Positions 27,363 through 37,057 are shown, counted from the first letter of the stretch. The stretch: 64,000 nucleotides of DNA from Lachnospiraceae bacterium (GCA_030531435.1 JAUNNN010000003.1:26920-90919); one strand, 5' to 3'. The notes: a model not told the origin generated them from the letters alone. Numbers and translations: made by a program.

Positions 27363-28356
27363 GAGAAATAACGATTTCTGCTGAATCCTCGAGACGTCTG
27401 ATGATATTAACTATCTTCTGCTGTGCTTCTTCAACATCCTTCATACGGACAGGTCCCATGAATTCCATGTCTTCCTTAATCATTTCAGCAAGACGCTTTG
27501 AAAGGTTGTTGAATATTGCATTCTGAACCTCTTCGTTAGCACCCTTAAGTGCAATTGCAAGGTCATTGTTATCAACTTCACGAAGTACTCTCTGAATTTC
27601 TCTATCATCAAGAAGCAATACATCTTCGAATACGAACATCTTCTTACGGATTTCATCAGCAAGCTCTGGCTCATCCATTTCAAGAATTTCCATAATATGT
27701 TTTTCAGTACTTCTATCAACTGTATTAAGAATTTCAACGATAGAATCAACACCACCGATAATTGTGTAATCCTGGTTAACAAGTGATGCAAGCTTAGATT
27801 CAAGAATCTTTTCTACATCCTTAATAACATCAGGACTTGTTCTATCCATAAGTGCTATACGTTTAGCAACATCCGCCTGTCTGTCAGGTGGAAGTGCAGA
27901 AATAATAAGTGCCGCCTGCCCCGGATTCAAATATGACAAAATAAGGGCAATAGTCTGCGGATGCTCATCCTGTATAAAGTTAAGAAGCTGTGATGCTTCT
28001 GTCTTTCTAATAAATTCAAATGGCTTAACCTGAAGAGACGCTGTAAGTTTACCAATAACATCAAGAGCCTTATCTTCACCAAGAGCTTTTTCAAGAAGCT
28101 CTTTAGCATATCCAATACCACCTTCAGCAATGTACTGCTGAGCAAGACATACCTGATAGAACTCTTCAATAATCTGCTCTTTAACCTGTGGAGTAATTGA
28201 TCTTGTATTGGCAATCTCCAAAGTCAAATCTTCAATTTCTTCTTCTTTTAAATGTTTAAAGATTAAAGCTGATCTTTCTGGTCCTAGCGCAATAAGAAGA
28301 ATTGCCGCTTTCTGAACACCTAAAAGTGCTACTTCTTCACTTGATCCACGTGCCAT
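27334..28356 (-). CDS. fliG: Flagellar motor switch protein FliG
   Basis: FliG is the rotor protein that contacts MotA and the MS ring. Recognisable parts are GVQKAAILLIALGPERSALI at the N terminus, IQDEHPQTIALILSYLNPGQ with the central EHPQ motif, and a C-terminal torque domain with FVFEDVLLLDDREIQRVLRE. I place the start at the ATG that gives MARGSS, as in relatives. An in-frame ATG 18 bases earlier lies inside the fliF coding end and lacks a ribosome site, whereas this start has GAGG and GGGG upstream. Confidence 0.94.
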   Translation of the reverse strand: MARGSSEEVALLGVQKAAILLIALGPERSALIFKHLKEEEIEDLTLEIANTRSITPQVKEQIIEEFYQVCLAQQYIAEGGIGYAKELLEKALGEDKALDVIGKLTASLQVKPFEFIRKTEASQLLNFIQDEHPQTIALILSYLNPGQAALIISALPPDRQADVAKRIALMDRTSPDVIKDVEKILESKLASLVNQDYTIIGGVDSIVEILNTVDRSTEKHIMEILEMDEPELADEIRKKMFVFEDVLLLDDREIQRVLREVDNNDLAIALKGANEEVQNAIFNNLSKRLAEMIKEDMEFMGPVRMKDVEEAQQKIVNIIRRLEDSAEIVISRGGGDEIIV

Positions 28357-28357
28357 A

Positions 28358-29971
28358 TTAACCCCATTCCTCATTTAGCCAGTTACGCAAAAGCGCAGCG
28401 GCAGCATCAGGATTATCATCAACAAATTTTTCTACCATAAGGCGAATCTCTGACTTAGACTCTAAGTCAATATCTTCAACGTCACTAGCTTCCTGAGTAG
28501 TCTGAAGAAGATTCTCAACTGATAACTCCTCTTCGATCTCTTCTGACTGCTTTTCTTTTCTTAGTGATGAGAACACTACAAATCCAAGTAATCCGAGAAT
28601 AAGAACAATAAGTGCAATCTGAACAACATCTGATGCCTTCACGCCAAGTCCTTCATTAGCTTGGAATATCGGTACATCATAAGCAATAATCGAAATGTTG
28701 TTAGCAGGAATACCTGTTGCATTTGCAACAAGTGTAATCATATCTTCATCAACTGGCTTTCTTACCATATCTGCATTTGCAAGCATAAATTCTTCAAATG
28801 AGATACCATCAAGAAGTCCCTGCTCCTTAACATCCTTTTCTTTGTAAATAACATAGTGAGATGCTGTAATGGCAATTGATGAATTGTCATATTTAATCGC
28901 TCCCGCAGGAACTGTTGTAGTCGTTATTTTTTCACTAGGGAGGTAATCTCTTGATTCCTCATTTACAGAATATGACGATCTGTCATCATCACGGATTACA
29001 TATGTATTCTCTTCACCATTACTGTCTGTACCAGGAACACCTTCAACACTTCCCATTCCAGTAGACTCATATGTGTCTTCATGGGAAAGTACATTTGTAC
29101 CGTTTTCATCAGCCTGTGTATATGTGTGCTCTGTCTGTTCAACTAATGAATAATCAAGAATAAGATTTGAAGCAACCTTAACATCTTCATAAAGATTTGT
29201 TCCAAGAAGAACAGATGTAACCTCCTGTTTAACAAGTCTTTCTGCCTCTGCCTTTAACTGAAGCTGGTTAGATGTATTAATAACACCACCTTCAGATGCG
29301 GCTGCATCTGCACCAGAGAATAAAAGGTTACCATTTGAATCAATAATAGTGATGTTAGAAGTTGTCTTATTTCCAAGAGCTGTTGCTATATTTTTTGCAA
29401 AGTTTTCCGCAACACCATTTCCGAGCTCTTCATTTAATTCAAGCATTACTGATGCATAGCTTTCTTCTTTCTGGGCAAGAAGAGTTCCATCATCATCAGG
29501 AATTGAAAGTGTTACATAAGCTGCATTAACTGCAGTCTGAGCCTTCATAATATCGGCCAATTGATTTTCAAGGTATAATTTATATGTTTTCTTTTTGTCA
29601 GATTCTGTAGTAGAAAATCCTCCAGCTAATGCATCTGCCAGGCTGTAAGAATCAGCTGGGTATGAATTAGCACCAAGAAGTAATTTCGCGTTTGTTATTT
29701 GATCATCTGCAACAGAAATAATGAGTCCATCCTCTGAAGTCTTGTAATCATAGGCATTTTCAGTCAAAAGATCTACGATTTCTGAAGCTGTTTTAGTCGT
29801 CTCACAAGTAATAAGAGTCGTATAATGCGTTCTTGTTAAAACTGTACTCAAAATGGCAAGTGCTAAAATAACACCTGCCGCTATAGAAATAATAATCGTT
29901 TTCTGTTTTGCGGTGAACTTATTCCACCATTCCTGAACTTTTGTAATAAGTTCCTGAACTCTTTCCTGCAT
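28358..29971 (-). CDS. fliF: Flagellar MS-ring protein FliF
   Basis: FliF forms the MS ring, the base on which the flagellum assembles. The 537-residue protein has transmembrane helices at about 24-44 and 445-465, between which lie the secretin-like ring-building domains (YKLYLENQLADIMKAQTAVN motif region), and a cytoplasmic C terminus ending in VDDNPDAAAALLRNWLNEEW, the FliG-binding signature. It lies 24 bases after fliE. Confidence 0.96.
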   Translation of the reverse strand: MQERVQELITKVQEWWNKFTAKQKTIIISIAAGVILALAILSTVLTRTHYTTLITCETTKTASEIVDLLTENAYDYKTSEDGLIISVADDQITNAKLLLGANSYPADSYSLADALAGGFSTTESDKKKTYKLYLENQLADIMKAQTAVNAAYVTLSIPDDDGTLLAQKEESYASVMLELNEELGNGVAENFAKNIATALGNKTTSNITIIDSNGNLLFSGADAAASEGGVINTSNQLQLKAEAERLVKQEVTSVLLGTNLYEDVKVASNLILDYSLVEQTEHTYTQADENGTNVLSHEDTYESTGMGSVEGVPGTDSNGEENTYVIRDDDRSSYSVNEESRDYLPSEKITTTTVPAGAIKYDNSSIAITASHYVIYKEKDVKEQGLLDGISFEEFMLANADMVRKPVDEDMITLVANATGIPANNISIIAYDVPIFQANEGLGVKASDVVQIALIVLILGLLGFVVFSSLRKEKQSEEIEEELSVENLLQTTQEASDVEDIDLESKSEIRLMVEKFVDDNPDAAAALLRNWLNEEWG

Positions 29972-29995
29972 TTCTGACTTTCTTATTTATTAATA

Positions 29996-30313
29996 CTAAA
30001 CCTGCATCTGCATAATATGGTTATACGCTTCAATAAATTTATCTCTAAGTGCAACTGTGTAGCTCAAAGCCGCTGAAGCCTTAGCTGTTGCAATAGATAA
30101 CGCATGTGTATTGTCTGTATAACCAAGTGCAAACTTGATTTCTTCTTCTTCTCTTTGATTTATAAGGCTGTTCGTCTCGTTAAGATTATCAAGTGCTGAC
30201 TGGAACATGCCCGAAAAACTTTCATCTGTTCTAAGGTTTGCATTTGTAGGTGCTTTACTTGCAGCCTCTGAAATAGCCTTAGAGCCAACATTAAGTAATG
30301 ATGTAATATCCAT
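29996..30313 (-). CDS. fliE: Flagellar hook-basal body protein FliE
   Basis: FliE joins the MS ring to the rod and is an early export substrate. The 105-residue protein has the family pattern SFSGMFQSALDNLNETNSLI and the C-terminal AASALSY-type helix (ATAKASAALSYTVALRDKFI followed by EAYNHIMQMQV). The size is normal. It lies 18 bases after flgC. Confidence 0.94.
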   Translation of the reverse strand: MDITSLLNVGSKAISEAASKAPTNANLRTDESFSGMFQSALDNLNETNSLINQREEEEIKFALGYTDNTHALSIATAKASAALSYTVALRDKFIEAYNHIMQMQV

Positions 30314-30331
30314 AGCCTACTAACCCCTTCC

Positions 30332-30781
30332 TTATGACCTACCGATTTCAAGTCCACGCTGTACAATATTCTTTGAAGCTTCAAAGGCTGTAGCATTTGC
30401 TTCATAAGCACGTGTAGCATCAATCATGTTTGTCATTTCAATAACAGTATTTACGTTTGGATATAATACATATCCATCCTCATCTGCATCAGGATGTGCA
30501 GGGTCATAGACCTTTATAAGATCTGTAGTTTTATCTTCATGAACTCCTGTGACTTTAACTCCATCTCCAGAATATCCATGTCTTGCTCTTTCAAAATATG
30601 TACCAAATTTTGTAGCATCAACATTTTTTTCTGCAAATGTAACTATTTTACGTCTATATGGAGTACCCTCTTCTGTACGTGTAGTATTAGCATTCGCAAT
30701 GTTTTCAGAAATAATATCAAGACGATAACGCTCTGCTGTCATACCAGATGCATTTACGCCAAAAGAACTAAATACGCTCAT
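30332..30781 (-). CDS. flgC: Flagellar basal-body rod protein FlgC
   Basis: FlgC is a proximal rod subunit. The 149-residue protein has the axial N-terminal motif GMTAERYRLDIISENIANAN, followed by TPYRRKIVTF, and a C-terminal helix with VIEMTNMIDATRAYEANATA. It lies 11 bases after flgB. Confidence 0.96.
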   Translation of the reverse strand: MSVFSSFGVNASGMTAERYRLDIISENIANANTTRTEEGTPYRRKIVTFAEKNVDATKFGTYFERARHGYSGDGVKVTGVHEDKTTDLIKVYDPAHPDADEDGYVLYPNVNTVIEMTNMIDATRAYEANATAFEASKNIVQRGLEIGRS

Positions 30782-30792
30782 ATCTTACCTCC

Positions 30793-31197
30793 TTACTTAC
30801 CAATAGCAGTTTTAATCTCTGTAAATTCGCTATTAATACTCTGAACAATTGCCTGATAAACAATCTGGTTTGATGCAAGTTCAACGTTTTCGTTATCTAC
30901 ATCAACATTGTTTCCATCAAGACGATATGAGTAATTCGCGTAATCGGTGTACTGACGTGGCTCAATATGTGACAGTCTGTTTCTGTCATTAAGATCGCGT
31001 ACTTTAGTATCGAGGCTTGTATACTTAGACGCCTTTAGTGCATGCTGCAACTCGGCCTGAAATGAAATATCCTGCCTCTTGTAGTCTGGTGTGTCGATGT
31101 TAGCGATGTTATTAGCTATAACTTCATTTCGCTTCCACGCGCCATCAGCTGCTTTTTCTAAAACATTAATGTAATCAAAAACCCCAGTATTAATCAT
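30793..31197 (-). CDS. flgB: Flagellar basal-body rod protein FlgB
   Basis: FlgB is the first proximal rod subunit and the first gene of the fla/che cluster. The 134-residue protein has the motif VIANNIANIDTPDYKRQDIS and the C-terminal axial helix ELASNQIVYQAIVQSINSEF. The upstream 216 bases carry a sigma-A type promoter, a palindrome and the hairpin following codY. AGGTGG 10 bases before the ATG serves as ribosome site. Confidence 0.96.
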   Translation of the reverse strand: MINTGVFDYINVLEKAADGAWKRNEVIANNIANIDTPDYKRQDISFQAELQHALKASKYTSLDTKVRDLNDRNRLSHIEPRQYTDYANYSYRLDGNNVDVDNENVELASNQIVYQAIVQSINSEFTEIKTAIGK

Positions 31198-31219
31198 AAT
31201 TATTCACCCACCTTTCTTT

Positions 31220-31247
31220 ATTATATAGCATTTAATCAAAAAAACAA
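31220..31247 (-). promoter_or_regulatory. Sigma-A type promoter of the fla/che operon
   Basis: Minus-strand TTGTTT (31242-31247), 16-base spacer, TATAAT (31220-31225), 22 bases upstream of the flgB start codon. The perfect -10 box and AT-rich surroundings support vegetative transcription of early flagellar genes. Confidence 0.7.
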
Positions 31248-31287
31248 GGCTTATTTTATCCAAAACCACATTATGTTGTGTTTCTAG

Positions 31288-31311
31288 CCAATATATCGTA
31301 CCACATATTGG
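31288..31311. promoter_or_regulatory. Inverted repeat upstream of the flgB promoter
   Basis: CCAATAT and ATATTGG arms of 7 bases with a 10-base spacer form a perfect inverted repeat 41 bases upstream of the -35 box. The size and spacing suit a dimeric DNA-binding protein. The regulator is unknown; it is not the CodY consensus AATTTTCWGAAAATT. Confidence 0.45.
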
Positions 31312-31346
31312 TTAACATAATAAGTAGCAAATATTCCTTATAACAG

Positions 31347-31381
31347 CAAAGGGATTCAAAGCAAAGCTTCAAATCCCTTTG
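31347..31381 (-). terminator. Hairpin downstream of codY
   Basis: CAAAGGGATT and AATCCCTTTG arms of 10 bases with a 15-base loop lie 33 bases past the codY stop. No long U-run follows on the minus strand, so it may terminate poorly and allow some read-through into flgB. Confidence 0.55.
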
Positions 31382-31413
31382 ATATATACCGTAATTCCTT
31401 TTACGAAAGTATA

Positions 31414-32187
31414 TTATCTGATTCCTTTTTTTAATTCCTCAATCTCATCATAAATTGAGTCATTTAGAACCTTTATGTAAGTTCCCTTCATTCCTGCTGA
31501 TTTTGATTTAATTACTCCTGCACTTTCAAGCTTTCTAAGTGCATTAACAATTACAGATCTTGTAATACCTGCTCTGTCAGCAATTTTACTTGCCACAAGT
31601 ACACCTTCTGTTCCTGCCAGTTCATCAAAAATCTGAACAATTGCCTCATGCTCAGTGCCAGTCATAGTACTGATAGCTGCTTTCGCATCATTTATAAGGC
31701 GTTTCTGATTTGCATCTTCTTCAGATACAGATCTAAGCATTTCAAGTCCTACTACAGTAGAACCATATTCACACAATATTATATCGTCAATAGAGTATGA
31801 TTCCTTAACCCTGTAAATAAAAAGTGTTCCAAGTCTTGCTCCTGCAATATCAATTGGAGTAACAAGAGCCTGATATTTCTTTGCATCCTCTTTGCTAAAA
31901 CCAAGAGTTTCAAGATTAACATTTTCTTTTGTAGATAAAATATTTAGAAATCTGTCATTAAATCTTGGATCAATAAAGTCACCTATACTCTTCTTAGCAA
32001 GTGGTTCCTGTCCCTTTTGATCCTTAACTCCAAGGACTTTACCTTTTTTGCTAATAACAAATACGCTTGAATCAAGAACATCACGCATTACTGCACAGAT
32101 GTCATTAAAAACAACCTTTGATGAATTATTGTTATGTAACAATCTGTTAATTTTTCTAGTCTTATCAAGAAGATCAATGCTGCTCAT
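31414..32187 (-). CDS. codY: GTP- and branched-chain amino acid-sensing repressor CodY
   Basis: CodY is the global nutrient regulator of Firmicutes. The 257-residue protein has an N-terminal GAF domain for Ile/Leu/Val (about 1-155), a helical linker and a C-terminal winged helix with LVASKIADRAGITRSVIVNA near 200-225. The length matches Bacillus CodY. The first codons overlap the end of topA by 14 bases, with AAAGGAAG as ribosome site, so it is coupled to topA. Its place directly before the flagellar operon is shared with Bacillus subtilis, where CodY represses that operon. Confidence 0.96.
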   Translation of the reverse strand: MSSIDLLDKTRKINRLLHNNNSSKVVFNDICAVMRDVLDSSVFVISKKGKVLGVKDQKGQEPLAKKSIGDFIDPRFNDRFLNILSTKENVNLETLGFSKEDAKKYQALVTPIDIAGARLGTLFIYRVKESYSIDDIILCEYGSTVVGLEMLRSVSEEDANQKRLINDAKAAISTMTGTEHEAIVQIFDELAGTEGVLVASKIADRAGITRSVIVNALRKLESAGVIKSKSAGMKGTYIKVLNDSIYDEIEELKKGIR

Positions 32188-34255
32188 CTTTCTTCCTTTC
32201 AGTTACAAAGCCACACTTCTCATCAATACACTGAAGCTTATTTCCTTTAATCACCATAAGGCTGCCACACTCAGGGCACTTCTCTTTTGATGGCATATTC
32301 CATGAAAGGAAATCGCAATCAGGACCAGCTTCACAACCGTAAAATCTTCTTCCCTTCTTAGTTCTTCTAGCCACAATGTCTTTTCCGCACTTTGGACACT
32401 CTACGCCAATCTTTTCAAGAAATGGTTTTGTGTTTTTACATTCTGGGAAGCCTGGACAAGCTAAGAATTTTCCATGTGGGCCATACTTGATTACAAGATT
32501 TCTGCCACAGTTCTCACAAATCTCATCACTTACTTCATCAGCTATCTTTACTGTTTCAAGCTTCTTTTCTGCTTCAACTACAGCTTCATCAAGATCTGGA
32601 TAGAAGTTTCTAATTATAGTTTTCCACTTAACTGTTCCCTCTTCAACATTATCAAGAAGAAGTTCCATATTAGCAGTAAAGTTCTGATCTACAATACTAG
32701 GGAACGCTTCAACCATCATATCATTTACAGCTTCGCCAAGCTCCGTTGTAAATAAATTCTTTCCATCCTTTGATACATATCTTCTTGCAAGGATAGTTGT
32801 GATAGTTGGTGCATATGTACTAGGGCGTCCAATACCAAGCTCTTCTAAAGCTTTTACAAGTGATGCTTCAGTAAAGTGTGGTGGTGCCTGAGTAAAATGC
32901 TGCTTATTATCAAATTCTTCGAATTTAAGTTTTGTATTCTTATCTATACTGTTAAGAAGCTTATTTCCATCAGTCTTTTCATCTTCATCAGATGAGTACA
33001 CTGACATATATCCATCAAACACAAGCTTTGAAGCAGCTGCAGAAAATTTATAATCACCAGCTGTAATTTTTACGTTTGTTGTTTCAAATAAAGCTTCGTT
33101 CATTCTGCATGCAACAAAACGCTTCCAAATAAGAGTATATAATCTTAACTGATCTCTCTGAAGAGAATCCTTAAGCATTGCTGGAGTTCTTGAGATATCT
33201 GTTGGTCTAATTGCCTCATGAGCATCCTGAATTTTCTTTCCAGACTTTGCAGATGATGAAACTGATGACACATACTCTTTTCCATAATTTGCTGCAATAT
33301 AATCAGCTGCTGCCTTTTCGGCTTCTTCAGAAATTCTTGTTGAATCTGTACGAAGGTAAGTAATTATACCTACTGTACCCTCACCCTTAATCTGAATTCC
33401 TTCGTATAACTGCTGAGCAATACGCATTGTTTTTTGTGTTGCAAAATTAAGTGTCTTACTAGCTTCCTGCTGAAGTGTAGAAGTTGTGAATGGAAGAGGT
33501 GCTTTTTTCTTTCTCTCACCTGTCTTTATTTCCGATACGCTAAACTTCTTTCCTTTAAGATTATTTACTATTTCCTTAACTTCACTTTCACTGTGAAGAG
33601 TTACTTTACCATTCTTATCTTCAATAAGATGAGCTGCAATAGGTTTTTTCTGTCCTTCTGGTGTAACAAGTGCATCCATTGTCCAATATTCCTCTGGAAT
33701 AAATGCATCAATTTCCTTTTCTCTATCACAAATAATTCTTAGTGCTACAGACTGAACACGGCCTGCACTAAGTCCTCTTTTTATCTTTGCCCAAAGAAGT
33801 GGAGAAATACGATAACCCACTGCTCTATCAAGTATTCTTCTTGCCTGCTGTGCATCAACAAGATTCATGTCAATGCTTCTAGCATGCTTAAGAGATTCTT
33901 TAACTGCATTTTTTGTAATTTCATTAAATGCAATTCTATATACCTTTTTATCCTCAAGGTTAAGGGCACTCATTAAGTGCCATGAAATTGCTTCACCCTC
34001 GCGGTCCGGGTCAGTTGCGAGATACACTTTGTCTGCCTTCTTTACTTCTTTACGCAGTGACGCAAGTAAATCTCCTTTTCCACGAATTGTAATGTACTTT
34101 GGTTCGTAATCGTTATCAATATCGATTCCAAGTTGGCTCTTTGGAAGATCTCTTACATGGCCCATACTAGCCATAACCTCATAATTACTTCCTAAGAATT
34201 TTTTAATCGTCTTAACCTTTGCAGGTGACTCCACGATAACAAGATTCTTTGCCAT
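32174..34255 (-). CDS. topA: DNA topoisomerase I
   Basis: TopA relaxes negative supercoils. The protein starts AKNLVIVESPAKVKTIKKFL (Toprim), has Toprim acidic residues in LATDPDREGEAISWHL, the active-site Tyr in GIITYLRTDSTRIS, and three C-terminal zinc ribbons (CENCGRN..., CPKCGKD..., CPECGSL...). I choose the start at 34255 because it gives the usual family N terminus. In-frame ATGs at 34279, which overlaps the dprA stop as TGATG, and at 34288 would add 8 or 11 residues. No start has a good Shine-Dalgarno, which favours translational coupling to dprA. Confidence 0.93.
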   Translation of the reverse strand: MAKNLVIVESPAKVKTIKKFLGSNYEVMASMGHVRDLPKSQLGIDIDNDYEPKYITIRGKGDLLASLRKEVKKADKVYLATDPDREGEAISWHLMSALNLEDKKVYRIAFNEITKNAVKESLKHARSIDMNLVDAQQARRILDRAVGYRISPLLWAKIKRGLSAGRVQSVALRIICDREKEIDAFIPEEYWTMDALVTPEGQKKPIAAHLIEDKNGKVTLHSESEVKEIVNNLKGKKFSVSEIKTGERKKKAPLPFTTSTLQQEASKTLNFATQKTMRIAQQLYEGIQIKGEGTVGIITYLRTDSTRISEEAEKAAADYIAANYGKEYVSSVSSSAKSGKKIQDAHEAIRPTDISRTPAMLKDSLQRDQLRLYTLIWKRFVACRMNEALFETTNVKITAGDYKFSAAASKLVFDGYMSVYSSDEDEKTDGNKLLNSIDKNTKLKFEEFDNKQHFTQAPPHFTEASLVKALEELGIGRPSTYAPTITTILARRYVSKDGKNLFTTELGEAVNDMMVEAFPSIVDQNFTANMELLLDNVEEGTVKWKTIIRNFYPDLDEAVVEAEKKLETVKIADEVSDEICENCGRNLVIKYGPHGKFLACPGFPECKNTKPFLEKIGVECPKCGKDIVARRTKKGRRFYGCEAGPDCDFLSWNMPSKEKCPECGSLMVIKGNKLQCIDEKCGFVTERKKDEQH

Positions 34256-34278
34256 ATTTTTATTTTCGGGGTACTCCA

Positions 34279-35406
34279 TCAGAAACATCTGACGTATGAA
34301 TTTCTCCCGACCTCCCTAATTAATCCTTTGATTTCAAGCACTACAAGCACCTTTGACAGCGACGAAATATCCATATTCACAGCATTTATAATCTCTGCCG
34401 AAGATTTGGGGTCGAAACCGAGACAACTATACACCATATTTTCATCCCTTTCAAGGCTTAATTTTTCACTAAGTAATTTATCAGTGTTTATTTTTGACTT
34501 AGAAAGAGCCTTATGGAAGTCTGATTTTACTGTTTTTTTATACTCAGGTTTTGCCTCTAAAAGTTCAAGAATATCCTCTGCACACTGTACTGGATATGCC
34601 CCCTGCTTTATAAGTTCATTGCATCCAACGCTTAATGGATCTGTTGCTCTACCTGGCAAGGCGAAAATATCTCTTCCCTGAGAAAGTGCTGCATCAACAG
34701 TAATAATTGTTCCACTTCTTTGCTTTGCTTCAATAACAAGTACCGCATCTGATAGTCCACTTATTATTCTATTTCTCCTTGGAAAATGCCTTGAAATTGC
34801 AGCTGTTTTATTTGGATATTCAGAAATAATTCCTCCTTCCGCCTTAAGACGCTCATATAGATTTTTATTTGCTCGAGGATAGCAGACATCAACTCCACTT
34901 CCTAAAACTCCAAAGGATTTCCCAGTAAAATTTACAGCACTCATCCCCGCAATTCCATCTATCCCAAGAGCCATACCACTAATAATATTTATTCCTTCTC
35001 TAGATAGTCCCTCAGCTATTTTTTCTGTCATAAATCTGCCGTACTCGCTGCATTTTCTTGACCCTATAATTGCAACACTTCTTACATCATCAGATGGTAA
35101 AATGCCATAATAAAACAAAACTTCAGGGGCATCTTCAATATTAATTAATCTTTCAGGATAATCATCATCACCATATGCTGTAGTCCTAACACCTGACTTC
35201 AAAAAATCATCCCATTCTTTATCAATATTTATTTCTAAAACCCTATTAATTATGTACTCTGCAGTTTTACCGGGAAGGCCAAGTTTTATATATAATTTTT
35301 TATTATTTATTTTAAATACATCTTCATATGAATAGCCTTCTATAGAGGGATTAAAATTTATGTAGTCATCTTTTATGAGTGTGTATAAATATAAGTATTT
35401 ATCCAT
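34279..35406 (-). CDS. dprA: DNA processing protein DprA
   Basis: DprA loads RecA on incoming single-stranded DNA during transformation and is widespread even in non-competent bacteria. The 375-residue protein has an N-terminal SAM-like region, the Rossmann-like core with AIIGSRKCSEYGRFMTEKIA and IISGMALGIDGIAGMSAVNF, and a C-terminal winged helix (about 315-373). It follows comM by 2 bases and reaches into the topA start region. With comM it forms a competence-type gene pair. Confidence 0.94.
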   Translation of the reverse strand: MDKYLYLYTLIKDDYINFNPSIEGYSYEDVFKINNKKLYIKLGLPGKTAEYIINRVLEINIDKEWDDFLKSGVRTTAYGDDDYPERLINIEDAPEVLFYYGILPSDDVRSVAIIGSRKCSEYGRFMTEKIAEGLSREGINIISGMALGIDGIAGMSAVNFTGKSFGVLGSGVDVCYPRANKNLYERLKAEGGIISEYPNKTAAISRHFPRRNRIISGLSDAVLVIEAKQRSGTIITVDAALSQGRDIFALPGRATDPLSVGCNELIKQGAYPVQCAEDILELLEAKPEYKKTVKSDFHKALSKSKINTDKLLSEKLSLERDENMVYSCLGFDPKSSAEIINAVNMDISSLSKVLVVLEIKGLIREVGRNSYVRCF

Positions 35407-35408
35407 AT

Positions 35409-36929
35409 CTATACCCCCAGATCTACTCTGAAAAACAAAGCTTCCATAAGATGATTAAGCTCTATATTCTCTGAATTATCTAAATCAGCAATTGTTCTGG
35501 CTACTTTAAGTATTCTGTGATATGCTCTAGCGCTCAAATCATACTTTTTAAATGCATTTTCCATAAATTTTTTCGATTCATCATCAATTTGACAAAATTG
35601 TTCTATTTCCTTAACACCCATCTGAGAATTAAATAAAATATTTGTACCTTCAAATCTCTTTCTTTGTATCTCCTGGGCTTTTATTACACGCTTTCTAACT
35701 TCAGATGATGACTCTCCTTCGTTTTTATATAAGATTTCTCTGCTATCTGGTTTTAAAACATTCATGCAAATATCCATCCTATCAAGAAGGGGCTTTGATA
35801 TTTTTCCAATGTAACGCTTTCTGGAAGCATATGTGCATGTACACTTATTCATGTCTGGATACATTCCGCATACACAAGGGTTTAGGGCGCAAACAAGCAT
35901 GAAATCAGCTGGATAATCGCATGTGTAATTGCTTCTAGCAATGTGTATCACCTTATCTTCAAGTGGCTGTCTCATTACTTCTAAGGCTTTTCTGGAAAAT
36001 TCAGGCATTTCATCAAGAAATAAAACACCTCTATGTGATAATGGAATAATTCCTGGCTTTGGTGAGTTACCTCCACCAGTTAATGCAACATCTGTAACTG
36101 AATGATGTGGTGATAGAAATGGTCTTTTGGTGATTAACGTTTTGTCCTTTGATAATAAACCTGCAACACTATACACAGAAGATACTTCAAGACATTCATC
36201 TAATGTAAGTGGTGGTAATATTCCAGGCAGACATCTTGATAACATTGTCTTTCCTGTACCTGGCGGCCCTACCAATAGCACATTATGTAAACCGGAGGCG
36301 CCTATTTCAAGTCCTCTTTTAGCTTCCATTTGCCCTTGAACATCTTTTAAATCAAAAATAATTTCGTTTGAATTAGAAATAATTTCTTCTCTGTTTATTT
36401 CCTCATGATGCGGGCTTATTTCACCAGATAGATATTTAACCACCTCTTTAAGAGATGAAACTGCAATTATTTCGATTCCTTCTATAACTGCACCCTCTTT
36501 GGCATTTTCCTTTGGTATAATGCACCTTTTTATTCCTTTGCTTCTTGCCATTCTAACAATTGGTAAAACACCACTTATACGGCCAATATTTCCGCTAAGT
36601 AAAAGCTCTCCAAGAATAATCGTGTCCTTCGTGCTATCCTCTATAATTACTCCTGATGCCTGCAAAAGACTAATTGCCATAGCAAGATCATATCCCGTTC
36701 CATGCTTTCTAATATTAGCTGGGGAAAGATTAATAGTAATCCGCTTTGCCGGCAAACTGTAATCAGAATTTTTTATCGCAGTAAATACTCTTTCCCTGGC
36801 TTCTCTCACTTCCCCACCAAGGTAGCCTACAAGGTCGACTCCGGGCAATCCGTCAGAAATATCAGCTTCTACATGCACAATAAAAGCGTCTATTCCATGA
36901 ACACCGCCGGACATAACAAGTCCAATCAT
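35409..36929 (-). CDS. comM: ComM/YifB-family Mg-chelatase-like AAA+ ATPase
   Basis: The 506-residue protein matches the YifB/ComM family, a helicase that in Vibrio promotes branch migration during natural transformation. An N-terminal ChlI-like domain (GIDAFIVHVEADISDGLPGV start) precedes the AAA+ core with Walker A VGPPGTGKTMLSRCLPGI, Walker B GVLFLDEMPEF and a C-terminal Mg-chelatase domain. A Cys-rich insertion (CALNPCVCGMYPDMNKCTC) is typical of the family. It begins the comM-dprA-topA-codY group. Confidence 0.94.
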   Translation of the reverse strand: MIGLVMSGGVHGIDAFIVHVEADISDGLPGVDLVGYLGGEVREARERVFTAIKNSDYSLPAKRITINLSPANIRKHGTGYDLAMAISLLQASGVIIEDSTKDTIILGELLLSGNIGRISGVLPIVRMARSKGIKRCIIPKENAKEGAVIEGIEIIAVSSLKEVVKYLSGEISPHHEEINREEIISNSNEIIFDLKDVQGQMEAKRGLEIGASGLHNVLLVGPPGTGKTMLSRCLPGILPPLTLDECLEVSSVYSVAGLLSKDKTLITKRPFLSPHHSVTDVALTGGGNSPKPGIIPLSHRGVLFLDEMPEFSRKALEVMRQPLEDKVIHIARSNYTCDYPADFMLVCALNPCVCGMYPDMNKCTCTYASRKRYIGKISKPLLDRMDICMNVLKPDSREILYKNEGESSSEVRKRVIKAQEIQRKRFEGTNILFNSQMGVKEIEQFCQIDDESKKFMENAFKKYDLSARAYHRILKVARTIADLDNSENIELNHLMEALFFRVDLGV

Positions 36930-36959
36930 AAAACCTCCTATTATAAAATTGTAATAATT

Positions 36960-36995
36960 CGGGATTTTACTATAGAAAAAAGAAATGCATCCCGA
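36960..36995. other. Inverted repeat in the comM 5-prime leader
   Basis: CGGGAT near 36960 and ATCCCG near 36990 flank about 23 AT-rich bases. On the minus strand the fold would form in the comM leader RNA about 30 bases before the start codon. The remaining comM upstream sequence includes TTGACA near 37040 but no convincing -10 at the right distance. Confidence 0.35.
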
Positions 36996-37057
36996 TGTGA
37001 TTTAATATGTACGAGAAAACGATAACTAAATTTTGAGACTTTGTCAACAAAATTCAA

